Source: Spirochaetaceae bacterium (GTDB lineage: Bacteria; Spirochaetota; Spirochaetia; Treponematales; Breznakiellaceae). Taken from it: a stretch of DNA of 13,689 bases. The position numbers were made by a program, and so were the translations under genes. The notes below the pieces were generated by a model that saw nothing but the letters and a program-made list of their open reading frames with translations, ran no database searches and was not told the DNA's origin. Shown piece by piece: positions 1-8,200 of the stretch; the stretch's first letter is position 1, and each line of letters begins with the position of its first letter. Location of the stretch: positions 1 through 13,689 of the forward strand of contig JAIRPM010000079.1 in assembly GCA_031257075.1 (NCBI GenBank), written 5' to 3'.

Positions 1-2
1 TC

Positions 3-446
3 GAAAACTGCTATTCGTCCGGCAATATCGACGTGAGTAATAACGGCGCAACCGCCGGACACATGGTTTACGCGGGCGGTTTGGTTGGCTGGATAGAATA
101 TCGTCCTGATCTGGTAGTCGTTAAAAACAGCGCGGCGCTTGGCGCGCGCGCCGTAGCGGCAACCACGACAATCTATTTCCAGTCCAATCGTATTGCGGCT
201 GTTGGTAACGGAACTGTGTTCAGAACCGGCTTTGGTAATAACTTCGCGCTTAAAAATATGCTTATCGGAAACGACCCAACTGCGCAGGCACAGGATGATG
301 CAGGCGATGCCGCCACCGCCGCAGGCCTTGGCAAAACGCTTGCCGAATTTAGAAACGGCTCCACCTGGACAAGCGAACTCGGTTTTGACACAACTATCTG
401 GGATGTCAGCGGCGTTCAGCAAGGGAAGTGGCCTACACTAAGGTAG
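3..446 (+). CDS. GLUG-repeat surface protein, 3' end (5' truncated by window)
   Basis: The reading frame is open from base 3 to the TAG at 444-446, so 147 C-terminal residues are visible and the start lies upstream of the window. The ATG or GTG codons inside this stretch are internal. The motif AGGLVGW, preceded by a CYSSGNI segment, is typical of GLUG repeats, which occur in secreted adhesin- or protease-like bacterial surface proteins. The tail (TWTSELGFDTTIWDVSG, then a short W-containing end) resembles the usual C-terminus of treponemal GLUG proteins. No enzyme motif or anchor is visible in this part. A strong intrinsic terminator lies about 90 bases downstream, and a decayed partial copy of bases about 84-164 lies at 584-664. 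A surface or secreted role is inferred from the family; the ligand is unknown. Confidence 0.75.
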   Translation, partial: ENCYSSGNIDVSNNGATAGHMVYAGGLVGWIEYRPDLVVVKNSAALGARAVAATTTIYFQSNRIAAVGNGTVFRTGFGNNFALKNMLIGNDPTAQAQDDAGDAATAAGLGKTLAEFRNGSTWTSELGFDTTIWDVSGVQQGKWPTLR

Positions 447-507
447 TGGACAGTGGACAGTGGTTCGGCAGTATATCGGCCTGAACTACTGCTCACTATC
501 TCACTGC
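445..507. repeat. Heptamer-type simple repeats in opposite orientations
   Basis: Bases 445-463 are AGTGGAC, AGTGGAC and a partial AGTGG in tandem. Bases about 486-507, read on the minus strand, give AGTGAGA/T, AGTGAGC and AGTAG, a related seven-base unit. The two blocks are therefore imperfectly complementary (about 9 of 12 positions) and could fold together. They begin at the GLUG stop codon and end before the terminator. They look like intergenic short tandem repeats; no function can be read from them. Confidence 0.5.
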
Positions 508-535
508 TTTAATTCTTCTCGGCAAGCCTTTTTTC

Positions 536-578
536 AGGAAGCGGAACGGCAGTTTGTTGTTCCGCTTCCTGTTTTTTT
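536..578 (+). terminator. Rho-independent terminator after the GLUG gene
   Basis: A perfect 12-bp stem is formed by AGGAAGCGGAAC (536-547) and GTTCCGCTTCCT (559-570), with an 11-base loop. A G and then seven T residues (572-578) follow. The T tract is on the plus strand only, so it ends transcription of the upstream GLUG gene. The minus-strand side lacks a U tract. Confidence 0.9.
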
Positions 579-583
579 GACAG

Positions 584-664
584 TGGTGTTGGCTGATACG
601 AAGCCCTGACATGGTAGTCATTATAAACAGCGCAGTGCTTGGCGCGCGCACTGTTAGTGTTTGA
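584..664 (+). pseudogene. Decayed partial copy of the GLUG gene segment
   Basis: Read in one plus-strand frame ending at TGA 662-664, this gives GWLIRSPDMVVIINSAVLGA-like protein, matching GWIEYRPDLVVVKNSAALGA of the GLUG gene at about 91-150; only a short segment remains. DNA identity is high over 611-649 against 111-149, an offset of exactly 500 bases. The fragment has no start codon or ribosome site and lies after the terminator, so it is a vestige. Its right end overlaps the stop codon of the convergent glycosyltransferase gene (654-656). It contains a 6-bp hairpin (633-638 with 648-653), located immediately after that gene's stop on the minus strand, which may have been kept as a transcript end. 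Confidence 0.6.
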
Positions 665-1733
665 GCCAGTTTTTGAAGAGGCTGCGCGAATCGGTGGTAA
701 AGCGTGTCGAATTGTCTTTTACCCAGCGGCGTGTTTCCAGAAAAAGGTGCCATGATGCTTTGAACGCCAGCCTGCTTTTAAGCGCAAAGGGAAAAAAGCA
801 AGCAAAAGGGATGTGCGCCATACCGTTTTTTTCGTTGTTTTGACCGTATTCGGGGCTGCCTTCAAGCGTTTCGTTTTCAAAATCCGCAGCCGCTATTGCT
901 TCTAAATCCGCTTTTTTTTCATTCTTGACAAAGACAGGCGCGAGATTTTTCAGAAAAAAACGCAGATACGACAAGCCGGTTGTTGAATTTTCAGGAACAA
1001 GCGATTTTGTGGCGCATAGCCGTACAGGTTTATCGCAGCGGATTTCTTCGCCCCAAAGCCATGCGCGAAGCCCGAAATCAAGGTACTGCCAGTAGGGGGC
1101 TTGGAGAATGCCGTCAAAACCGCCGAGCGCGATAAAACGTTCACGGTCATAGATGCCCGCGCCGTCAAAAGGATAGAGCGTAGGGAAATCATCATATTCC
1201 GGTATAAGCGGAGCGCATTCAAATAATTTTTTCCCCGCGACAGGGAAGTTCATTGTCGGGATGGTTTCCATAGCCTGATTTTGAATAACCGGCACTGTGC
1301 AAAGCCGCTTGTAACAACTGGAACCGGAATTGCCGGCGGCGGCCGGTTTTACAAGGCGTTCATGTATGCGTTCCGCTTTTATTCCAGAAAGCCGCTGGTC
1401 ATCCCAAAACACAAAAAAGAGAGGGCTTTTTATTTCGTTAGCCGCAGCATTTATTTTTGCGCCGGTACTGACGTTATCATGTATCAATAAAAATTTTATA
1501 TTATTAAATGAATTTAAAATTTCTTCTATGCCGGCGGCATCTTCGCCGTTTTCTATCGAGACTATCATATCAAAACCGCATTTTGCTATATCATCAAAAA
1601 AAGCGCGGCGGCCTATGCGCTCGGCGCGGTTCAAAACTACGGCTGATATACACGAAATAGTATCATGTTCGGCTGTTCCCAGCAGGGTATACGGAGGCAG
1701 TTGTTCGCTAAAAGTTGAAGGTATAGTATTCAT
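654..1733 (-). CDS. Glycosyltransferase family 2-like protein
   Basis: This encodes about 359 residues with a GT-A-type layout. An N-terminal Rossmann-like half contains ISAVVLNRAER and FDMIVSIENGEDAAGIEEI. A WDD motif at about residues 111-113 follows, in the place of the sugar-nucleotide/metal-binding DxD. The acceptor-side segment GGFDG...PYWQYLDFGLRAWLWG (about 205-229) has Asp220 as a candidate catalytic base. No membrane segment or signal peptide is evident, so it is probably cytoplasmic. The frame could begin at a GTG at 1736, but the ATG at 1733 has GGAA four bases upstream and is preferred. The start overlaps the last 26 bases of the radical SAM gene, which argues for translational coupling and a shared pathway. 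Donor and acceptor sugars cannot be told. Confidence 0.72.
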   Translation of the reverse strand: MNTIPSTFSEQLPPYTLLGTAEHDTISCISAVVLNRAERIGRRAFFDDIAKCGFDMIVSIENGEDAAGIEEILNSFNNIKFLLIHDNVSTGAKINAAANEIKSPLFFVFWDDQRLSGIKAERIHERLVKPAAAGNSGSSCYKRLCTVPVIQNQAMETIPTMNFPVAGKKLFECAPLIPEYDDFPTLYPFDGAGIYDRERFIALGGFDGILQAPYWQYLDFGLRAWLWGEEIRCDKPVRLCATKSLVPENSTTGLSYLRFFLKNLAPVFVKNEKKADLEAIAAADFENETLEGSPEYGQNNEKNGMAHIPFACFFPFALKSRLAFKASWHLFLETRRWVKDNSTRFTTDSRSLFKNWLKH

Positions 1734-3276
1734 CACATTCCAGACAAATATCTTTCCATTGTTTATTACAATGTGTTATATAATAAGAAGAAGATTGTTC
1801 CCACAAATCCGCAATATCTGATTCAAATACATTTCCCGCTATGCCGGCGCGGGATGTTCCCCGCAGGGCATCTAAATATTCTTTACATATTAGTACTGTA
1901 CCATCGGTTAAAATATACATATCCCGCATAAGATGCCAGCATGCTTCTCTGTTCACAGGCGATATGTCGGTTGCGCGTAAATCCGGCATCTTCCCGCAGA
2001 AGTTGTCATATTTCTGAATAATAATATTTTCTGTTTTTGCGGTCCAGTATTTATAAAAGTGTTCTATATCATCTTCATTTCCTTTTGCGCGTATTGCTTG
2101 TACATAAACAGATTCAGGAAAAAGGCTGAATAGTTTTTCTGTACACGAAATTGCTTCGTCAAAATGACCGCCTTTGCGCAGGGCGGAATACGTTTGCGCG
2201 TTATTGGTATCAAGCGAAATAATCCATGAAAGCGCGTTCATGCCGTTTGCGCGTTTACCCGCTTGTAATGACTGTTTGGCAAGGTTTTCAAGTGTTTCAG
2301 CGTTCCAGCCTATACCGCATGTTTCTATTACCAGAGACAATTTGCCATGTTTTAGTACCGCTTCCGCTATCCCTGTAATATCAGGATGGAGCGCGGATTC
2401 GCCCCACAACGATATATCAATTACAGCATCATCCGCATATTCGGCAATACGCTGTACAAGCGGCGCAAATGTATCAACATTCATAAATGTAGTATTGATT
2501 TCAGGATTTTTGTATGCCGGGTACGGGCAGTATACGCATTCCTGCGGACAGTCGCTTGCTATCTGTATGCAAAAAAACGCGGGCAGGGTGCGGAGAATTT
2601 GTTTGTTGTTTTGAATAAGCGCTTCAACATCGCGGCAGCCTGAACAGCCTGCGCCGTAAAATTTTTCTAAAAGGAGTACATTGCGTTTAGTATCGGCACA
2701 GAGCATAATACGGTGGGCGCGTAAATCAACCGGCGATATTTCAGTTTCTATATCAAAAGAATTGATATCTTTTTGTAATACCGAAAAAATAACATCACGC
2801 CGTACATCATCTTCTGTATCACCGTTTATGCGCGCAAGAATTCCCGCTGTTCCCGCCGATAAAATTTCCGGGGCAAGCCCGTAAGGCCAGCCGTCAGCAT
2901 AGGTGTATTCGGCAGGATAGGCTTCGTGGCGTTTTTGCATTGCCTGTGTTAAATCAATGTCAATAAAAGCACAATCCGCCCATAGAAAATAGGAAAAATC
3001 AAAACCTTCGCCCGCGCGGGAAATTTCATGAAAAAAGATTTTAGTGTTCCACAAGGGGGATTCGATTATGCGCACCGGCACATTCAAATTTTGAATAAAG
3101 GAACGATAAGAAGGCGCTTCTGTGCCGTCCTGCCTGACCAAAAGCGCTATTTCTGTTACATGCGGGAAACGCGCTGCCGTCTCCAGCGTCCGGCGCAGGG
3201 CGCACTCGCCGCCGGCGAGCGGTTCAAAAGCCCACCGGGTAATACCGCCCGCATAGCAAAGAGCAATCGCTTTCAT
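1708..3276 (-). CDS. Spiro-SPASM radical SAM protein
   Basis: The 522-residue protein has three parts. Residues 1 to about 200 begin MKAIALCYAGG and contain FEPLAGGECALRRTLE, resembling the N-terminus of nucleotidyltransferases of the IspD/MobA type. Residues about 236-425 form the radical SAM core, with the cluster motif CPQECVYC (Cys243, Cys247, Cys250) and LWGESALHPDI in the position of the usual GGEP motif. The C-terminus is a SPASM-like region with TDGTVLICKEY, the phrase AGNVFESDIADLWE, and Cys446, Cys464, Cys503, Cys511 and Cys514 available for auxiliary Fe-S clusters. From memory this matches a family confined to spirochaetes and called spiro-SPASM; its substrate is not known to me. 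An extra CSGC pair (211-214) lies between the domains. The gene sits upstream of, and overlaps, the glycosyltransferase gene. Confidence 0.85.
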   Translation of the reverse strand: MKAIALCYAGGITRWAFEPLAGGECALRRTLETAARFPHVTEIALLVRQDGTEAPSYRSFIQNLNVPVRIIESPLWNTKIFFHEISRAGEGFDFSYFLWADCAFIDIDLTQAMQKRHEAYPAEYTYADGWPYGLAPEILSAGTAGILARINGDTEDDVRRDVIFSVLQKDINSFDIETEISPVDLRAHRIMLCADTKRNVLLLEKFYGAGCSGCRDVEALIQNNKQILRTLPAFFCIQIASDCPQECVYCPYPAYKNPEINTTFMNVDTFAPLVQRIAEYADDAVIDISLWGESALHPDITGIAEAVLKHGKLSLVIETCGIGWNAETLENLAKQSLQAGKRANGMNALSWIISLDTNNAQTYSALRKGGHFDEAISCTEKLFSLFPESVYVQAIRAKGNEDDIEHFYKYWTAKTENIIIQKYDNFCGKMPDLRATDISPVNREACWHLMRDMYILTDGTVLICKEYLDALRGTSRAGIAGNVFESDIADLWEQSSSYYITHCNKQWKDICLECDEYYTFNF

Positions 3277-3284
3277 TACCTATA

Positions 3285-3314
3285 ATTATCGGCAAAATAC
3301 GGCCTTCTATTCAA
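3285..3314 (-). promoter_or_regulatory. Candidate promoter for the radical SAM/glycosyltransferase pair
   Basis: On the minus strand TTGAAT (3314-3309) and GATAAT (3290-3285) are separated by 18 bases. The -10 ends only 8 bases before the ATG at 3276, so the transcript would be nearly leaderless. The only ribosome-site-like sequence, AGG, is two bases from the ATG and too close to be a normal Shine-Dalgarno. Confidence 0.45.
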
Positions 3315-3343
3315 ACCGGATTTAGAGTCGGCAAGAGAATCCT

Positions 3344-4954
3344 TTAGAGGGCTTTCCGCGCAATGACGGGGCGTGCCGATACGAACGGGGAGCATAAAAT
3401 AGGCGGCAGTGAAGCTCTTGTTTCGGCGGTTACTGAAAAAGGCTGGTTAACCCAGCACCCGCCGCGAAGGTTCCGCTCGGTTGACGGAACAATGGTACTG
3501 GCCGCAAAGAAATTTTGCGGGACAAAGCCATCCGCGCACCATTCCCAGAGTCCGGCATTGGCGGGGCCTGTTTCGGCATTTTCCGAAAGCGTCAACATGG
3601 TAGCAGGTAAATTGTTACGCGCAAAAAAACGGGCATCCCATTCCTGCTCTTCCGCGCTTCTGGCGGCAGATTCTATCTGCCAAATGTCTTGAACCGATTT
3701 TGCCGCGTATTCCCATTCCGCTTCGGTAGGCAGGCGGACTTCCCAGTCTGCCATGCCGGCGGGGAGTTTTGTCGAAAGCCAGTTGCAGTAGGCTTCAGCC
3801 GCATAGGCGCTCAATCCCGATACGGCAAAAAGATTTCCCCGCATACTGCCGCTTGTCTGTAGGTAGCCTTCGCTTATCAGCCCTTTTTTTTCAAGACTGC
3901 CGGTGTTTTCTATGCGCCATTCGGGATTTTCGGCGGTAAAAGCCGACCAACTATCCACGCTTATTTCATTGAGGGCAATATAAAACGGCTCAACACGCAC
4001 GGTTTGCGGGAAATTCGCCGCTTGCACAAATTCACCGCCTCCGACTACGGTGAAAATAACAGAACCCGCCGTAATAAGCGGCCCGAATGACGCGCGGCTG
4101 CTGCCCCGCGGCGGGTCTTCACTGGAGAAATCAATCACTTCCCGAGGATACAGCGGGCTTTCCAAGATAATCTGTGCGGCATCAGTTGGAAGTAAACCGG
4201 CAGGAATGACGGTTAGGCGCGGCTCATCTGTTATAATGGCGGCCGCCCGGGCTATCACGCCGGTCAAACTGCCGGGCGAGGGGGCATACCCGCCGCTTTC
4301 AAGATAGCAGGCTGCGCGGATAAAATCTTTGAGCGCAAAACGGCTGCCGGTAAAACGCAGAGATGAAAGAAGTATCTCTTCGGCGTTTTGCCGGTTATCC
4401 GCATAACCGTCTGCCTGCGCGCTTCGGGCCGCGCCGGTGGAAAGGCTGTACGGAATCTGGTAAACGGCTGCCGGCTCGCCGGCAAATGACCATGCCGCGT
4501 ATTCGTTTGCGCCGTCAAGCAAGGCGGCAAGGGGAGCGCTTTCGCGGAGCGCGGTATGGTGTTTTTCGGCGCGGGCAAAAGGCGGGCGTATGAAAAGCCG
4601 CGCTTTTACCGTGATAGGGGTTGCAATTTCTTCAAAGCCGGGCATAACAAAGGTTATTGTATGCCGGCCCCGCGGAACGGTAAGCAGGCAGGGGGTTTGC
4701 CCTTGATAGACATCATCGACACGGACAGCAGCGCCTTGAGGTTCGCTGGTAAACCGGTAGAGCGCCGACTTGCGCGCTATTCCGGGAAAGATAAAAACAA
4801 AAAAAGCAATAAGCGCAATCGCCATTCCATAGAGAAGCGCCAAATACTGGCCGGGACGGAGAGAAAGGAAAGGCTTTAATTTGACGGCATCCGTCTCTGC
4901 CGTCTCATCCTGCGAATAAGGCAATTCTGCCCGGTGTTTTGTTTTTTTCTTCAT
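3344..4954 (-). CDS. Membrane-anchored PEGA + SUMF1/FGE-like protein
   Basis: The 536-residue protein has a charged cytoplasmic N-terminus (1-36) and one membrane segment (about 37-59). A PEGA domain follows at about 66-118 (SEPQGAAVRVDDVYQGQTP, then VPRGRHTI and FVMPGFEEI), then a linker of about 180 residues. The C-terminal SUMF1/FGE-sulfatase fold (about 300-533) shows AEAYCNWLS, VRLPTEAEWEYA, GLWEWCADGF and LRGGCW. The catalytic domain would face the periplasm. In formylglycine-generating enzyme two Cys follow the RGG[SC]W motif (GGSYMCHRSYC in the human enzyme); here that stretch is GGCWVNQPFSV and both Cys are absent, so copper-dependent sulfatase activation is unlikely. A binding, structural or other envelope role is more probable. 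The gene lies 67 bases upstream of the radical SAM gene on the same strand. No clear Shine-Dalgarno precedes the ATG. Confidence 0.85.
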   Translation of the reverse strand: MKKKTKHRAELPYSQDETAETDAVKLKPFLSLRPGQYLALLYGMAIALIAFFVFIFPGIARKSALYRFTSEPQGAAVRVDDVYQGQTPCLLTVPRGRHTITFVMPGFEEIATPITVKARLFIRPPFARAEKHHTALRESAPLAALLDGANEYAAWSFAGEPAAVYQIPYSLSTGAARSAQADGYADNRQNAEEILLSSLRFTGSRFALKDFIRAACYLESGGYAPSPGSLTGVIARAAAIITDEPRLTVIPAGLLPTDAAQIILESPLYPREVIDFSSEDPPRGSSRASFGPLITAGSVIFTVVGGGEFVQAANFPQTVRVEPFYIALNEISVDSWSAFTAENPEWRIENTGSLEKKGLISEGYLQTSGSMRGNLFAVSGLSAYAAEAYCNWLSTKLPAGMADWEVRLPTEAEWEYAAKSVQDIWQIESAARSAEEQEWDARFFARNNLPATMLTLSENAETGPANAGLWEWCADGFVPQNFFAASTIVPSTERNLRGGCWVNQPFSVTAETRASLPPILCSPFVSARPVIARKAL

Positions 4955-4962
4955 ACAGCATC

Positions 4963-4991
4963 AGTATAACCGGTACGATAAAAAAAATAAA
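4963..4991 (-). promoter_or_regulatory. Weak candidate promoter for the PEGA/SUMF1 gene
   Basis: On the minus strand TATACT (4968-4963) matches the -10 consensus at five of six bases and ends 8 bases before the ATG at 4954, the same distance as for the radical SAM gene. The -35 at 17 bases spacing (TTTATT, 4991-4986) is poor. The gene has no Shine-Dalgarno, which would fit a leaderless transcript. Confidence 0.3.
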
Positions 4992-5094
4992 ACACCGCGA
5001 GAACGGATTTACCGATAAGACGGATAGCAAGGCATGTAAACTGTACAAAACAGGCTCAAGGCAGCGCCGTTTTTTTCTTCGCTGTCCGCGAAAA

Positions 5095-5123
5095 TTGACT
5101 TTTTTTATTTTTATTTTTATTTT
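5095..5123 (+). promoter_or_regulatory. Promoter candidate for the large lipoprotein gene
   Basis: TTGACT (5095-5100) is followed by a 17-base T-rich spacer and TATTTT (5118-5123). Transcription would start near 5130, leaving a leader of about 130 bases before the ATG at 5263. The leader contains the dyad repeat at 5148-5187. The rest of the 308-base divergent gap (4955-5262) shows only the weak minus-strand promoter next to the PEGA/SUMF1 start and no convincing small gene. Confidence 0.5.
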
Positions 5124-5147
5124 ACCAATGATAGGCCGTGCGGCTAG

Positions 5148-5187
5148 AGGAAGCGCTGATAAGCATCGATTTAATCAGCGTTGTCCT
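5148..5187 (+). repeat. Dyad repeat, copy 1 (GGAAGCGCTGAT family)
   Basis: AGGA (5148-5151) and CGCTGAT (5154-5160) pair with ATCAGCG (5174-5180) and TCCT (5184-5187) around a 13-base loop, giving a 7-bp stem plus a 4-bp outer stem. The left arm shares 12 identical bases, GGAAGCGCTGAT, with 12870-12881. The right arm, ATTTAATCAGCG, is the exact complement of 12875-12886. It lies in the untranslated leader of the lipoprotein transcript. It has no T tract, so it is not a standard terminator. Confidence 0.5.
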
Positions 5188-5262
5188 AGGGAGTGCCGCC
5201 GGACCGGTTACAAGAGTTTCGATGGACAGATTTGTACAGAAAGAGGCTCGTAAGGTAGAACT

Positions 5263-8200
5263 ATGTTGATGAAATACATATATGCAAGCGTGGTTGCCGC
5301 TATTCTGGTGGTTTTTTTAGGATGTCAGACGGATATAAAGACGGCAGACCCGCGGGAAATGGAAAATATCAGTTCCGGCAGCGGCAAAACTCTTTTTACC
5401 GTCATTTTTGACCCGTCAGACGGCGTTTATCCTGACGGCGAGACCGGCATACGAGAATTTGAAGCGGATGGGCAAATCAAATTCCCGGCGGCACCGGTAT
5501 TAGAAGGCTATACTCTTGCCGGCTGGTATGAAACAAGACTTGCCCCGCTTGATTGGGACGAAGCGGTGCCGCCGGCGGGGCGTATCAGCGCCAACAAAAA
5601 AATTACCGCAAATATAGCAGTGTATGCGCTTTGGAAGGTAATTCCGGCCGATTCTTACAGTATAACTTTTGTACAGTGCGAAGGCGGCGATGTCCTTTAC
5701 AACGGCTTTGTATACCCAAGAAATTATTACCAATGGGTAGGGGCGTTCCCGTCGGCAGGGACGAGGGCGCATTATAATTCTGACGGTTTTTGGTGGACAG
5801 AACCGGACGGCGGTGAAAAACTTACAACCAGCATGCGGATAATGGAAAATATTATCGTGTACGCGCACTGGGAGCCGGAGAAGTACAATCTGTACTATTG
5901 GACAAATGACACACGCGGAATTTGGTCAAGCAGTATACTTACTTATCCTGTGGATAATGTGCCGCTTCCTCTGTCCCCCTCACGGCGGGGATATGCTTTT
6001 CAAGGCTGGTATACCGTGCGCTTGGACGATTTGCGCCATAATCTGCAGTACAATGACCCTATTCCGCAGGATAATAAATTCACGCCGCAAAGCCCGGTAG
6101 ACAGCGACATTCACATATACGCGCTCTGGAAGCAGGTGCCGGCTGATGCCTACACGGTAACCTTTCTCGCGTACGACAACTATCAAGTTGCCTGTGAAAC
6201 AGCGCTTTTCAGCGATGGCTACCTGATGCAGGCCACGCCGCCCGCTGTTCCGGCCCGTAACCACTATACCTGCGATGGCAAATGGTACATGAGCAACGGG
6301 CAGGAATTTACCGCCGCCGTTATGCTATCCGGCGATATAGTCGTAACCCCTCAGTGGACAGGGAATACCTATACCGTAAAATTTATGGAAAACAACATTG
6401 ATTCTGGCGTTTGGCAAACGAGGAGCATCACGTATCCATCCAATACTTTGCAAGGGCGGTTTCCGGTGGGCGAACCGTCCCGTGCCCACTGGACGGCGGC
6501 GGACGAATATTGGTGGAAGGTAAAATACGGCAGCGCTCCTGATGACCGTTTTACTGAAAGTACGGAAATTACCGGCGATATCGAAGTATACAAACATTGG
6601 ATAGGAAATACTTATACTGTCCGTTACTGGGGTTTTTCAGATTCCTCGCCTCAAACCGCTGTTGAACTGCTTCCGGCGTGTACCGTTACCTATCCGGTAA
6701 ATACGCTGACACCGCCTACGGCTCAACTTCCCGCGGCTCATGAAGTAACATCCCGCAAACACTATACCTTTGACGGTGCATGGCGGACATCGGCCGGTTC
6801 AGTTTGGAACAGCGCCCGTACGGTAATTGCAGACACCAATTTGTACGCGCAGTGGTCGGCAAACACATACACCGTTTCTTTTGACCTAAAAGGCGGTTCC
6901 GGTACAGGCGGGACGCGGACTAGCACCTATCCGGCGGCATCCGTGAGTATGCCCGCCAGCCCGTCCAAATCAGGCTTCATTTTTGCCGGCTGGATTTACA
7001 ACACAAGCAGCGGCAGCCGTTATTTTGATGGGAATTTAAGTGATTTGTACGAAAAAAATGCCCTTTGTACGGATACGCCCTCCATTGTGATAGAAGCCAA
7101 GTGGGTACCATCCTCCGGCGGCAGCGGTATTTTGAACGATTATGACAGTTCGGCGGCAAATACCAATCATGAACTGACTCATGGCGGCGTATACGATGAT
7201 GACTTTGTTGTTGGAAGCGGCGCGTATTCAGGCCCGCCGGAAACACGCGCCTTTGCGGAAGAATTGATGGCCAAACTTTCGCAGGCGGCGGTATTGCGGC
7301 AGGGTGTCCAGCAATCCCAAACAGTAACGGTAGAAGGTGGGACGCAGACCGTTACGGTAACAGTTTACGATTATGCGGCTATCAATATGATAAAGCAACA
7401 AATCGAAGATATGCTTGCCAGCCCGTCATTTGCAAGCGCGCGCGGCGCTTTTGCGGCAACCGAACATACCATCAACTACACCGGAGGCCGGCAATCGGTA
7501 ACCGTGTTGAATTCCGGCGTTTATGAAATTGAATTATGGGGAGCGTCCGGCGGGCATATTTGGTCAAAGAACTCAAAAACGGCTCTAGGCGGCAAAGGCG
7601 GCTGGACAAAGGGCCGTATTCGCCTTAACGCCGGCGATGTACTCAAATTCTATGTTGGGCAGGAAGGATTCGGCACGGCTGTGTACAACGGGAGTTCATT
7701 TTCCAAGATAACGAACTTTAGCGCCGAAGGTTCCGGCGCTACCTATATGGGCGGGCATAAAGGCGGCTGGAACGGCGGCGGCAAGGGCGGCCTATCCTAT
7801 AGCGGCGATTATGCCGGCGGTTCGGGCGGCGGCGGTGCGACCGACGTGCGCTATGTCGGGACTTATTCGGCCAACAAAAATGATGCCGGCGAATACAGCC
7901 AGCGAATTATGGTAGCCGCTGGCGGCGGCGGCGCGGCGCAATCAGCATCCTACAACAACGGCTGGCCGGGGCTGGCCGGCGGCGATGCGGGCGCTAACGG
8001 CATCCGTAAAGGCAACATCCAAACAGGCGGTGCGCGTGCGGGAGGGAGTGCCGCCCAAACGGCCGCCGCTTTTAGTGATGGCAGCGTTACGAGCGGCAGT
8101 CAAGTCGGCATAGGCGGCGCGGGTGCTAACGGCAATAGTGTAGCCTACGAAGGCCCGGGCGGCGGCGGCGGCGGTTACTATGGCGGTGAATCTATAGCCA

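Noticed and set aside
3299..3302. A TTG-started 23-codon ORF with AAGG upstream, overlapping the start of the radical SAM gene, similar to the one before the pgsA-like gene.
   Set aside because: It has only a short ribosome-site match and a TTG start, and no structure supports it. Its existence shows such ORFs arise by chance, so it is not annotated and it lowers confidence in the pgsA leader.
6977..7246. Open minus-strand frames lying within the lipoprotein gene and similar antisense frames within dxr, GH57 and the PEGA/SUMF1 gene.
   Set aside because: Each is fully inside a well-supported gene with recognisable domains, lacks a ribosome site or family motif, and is explained as a shadow frame.
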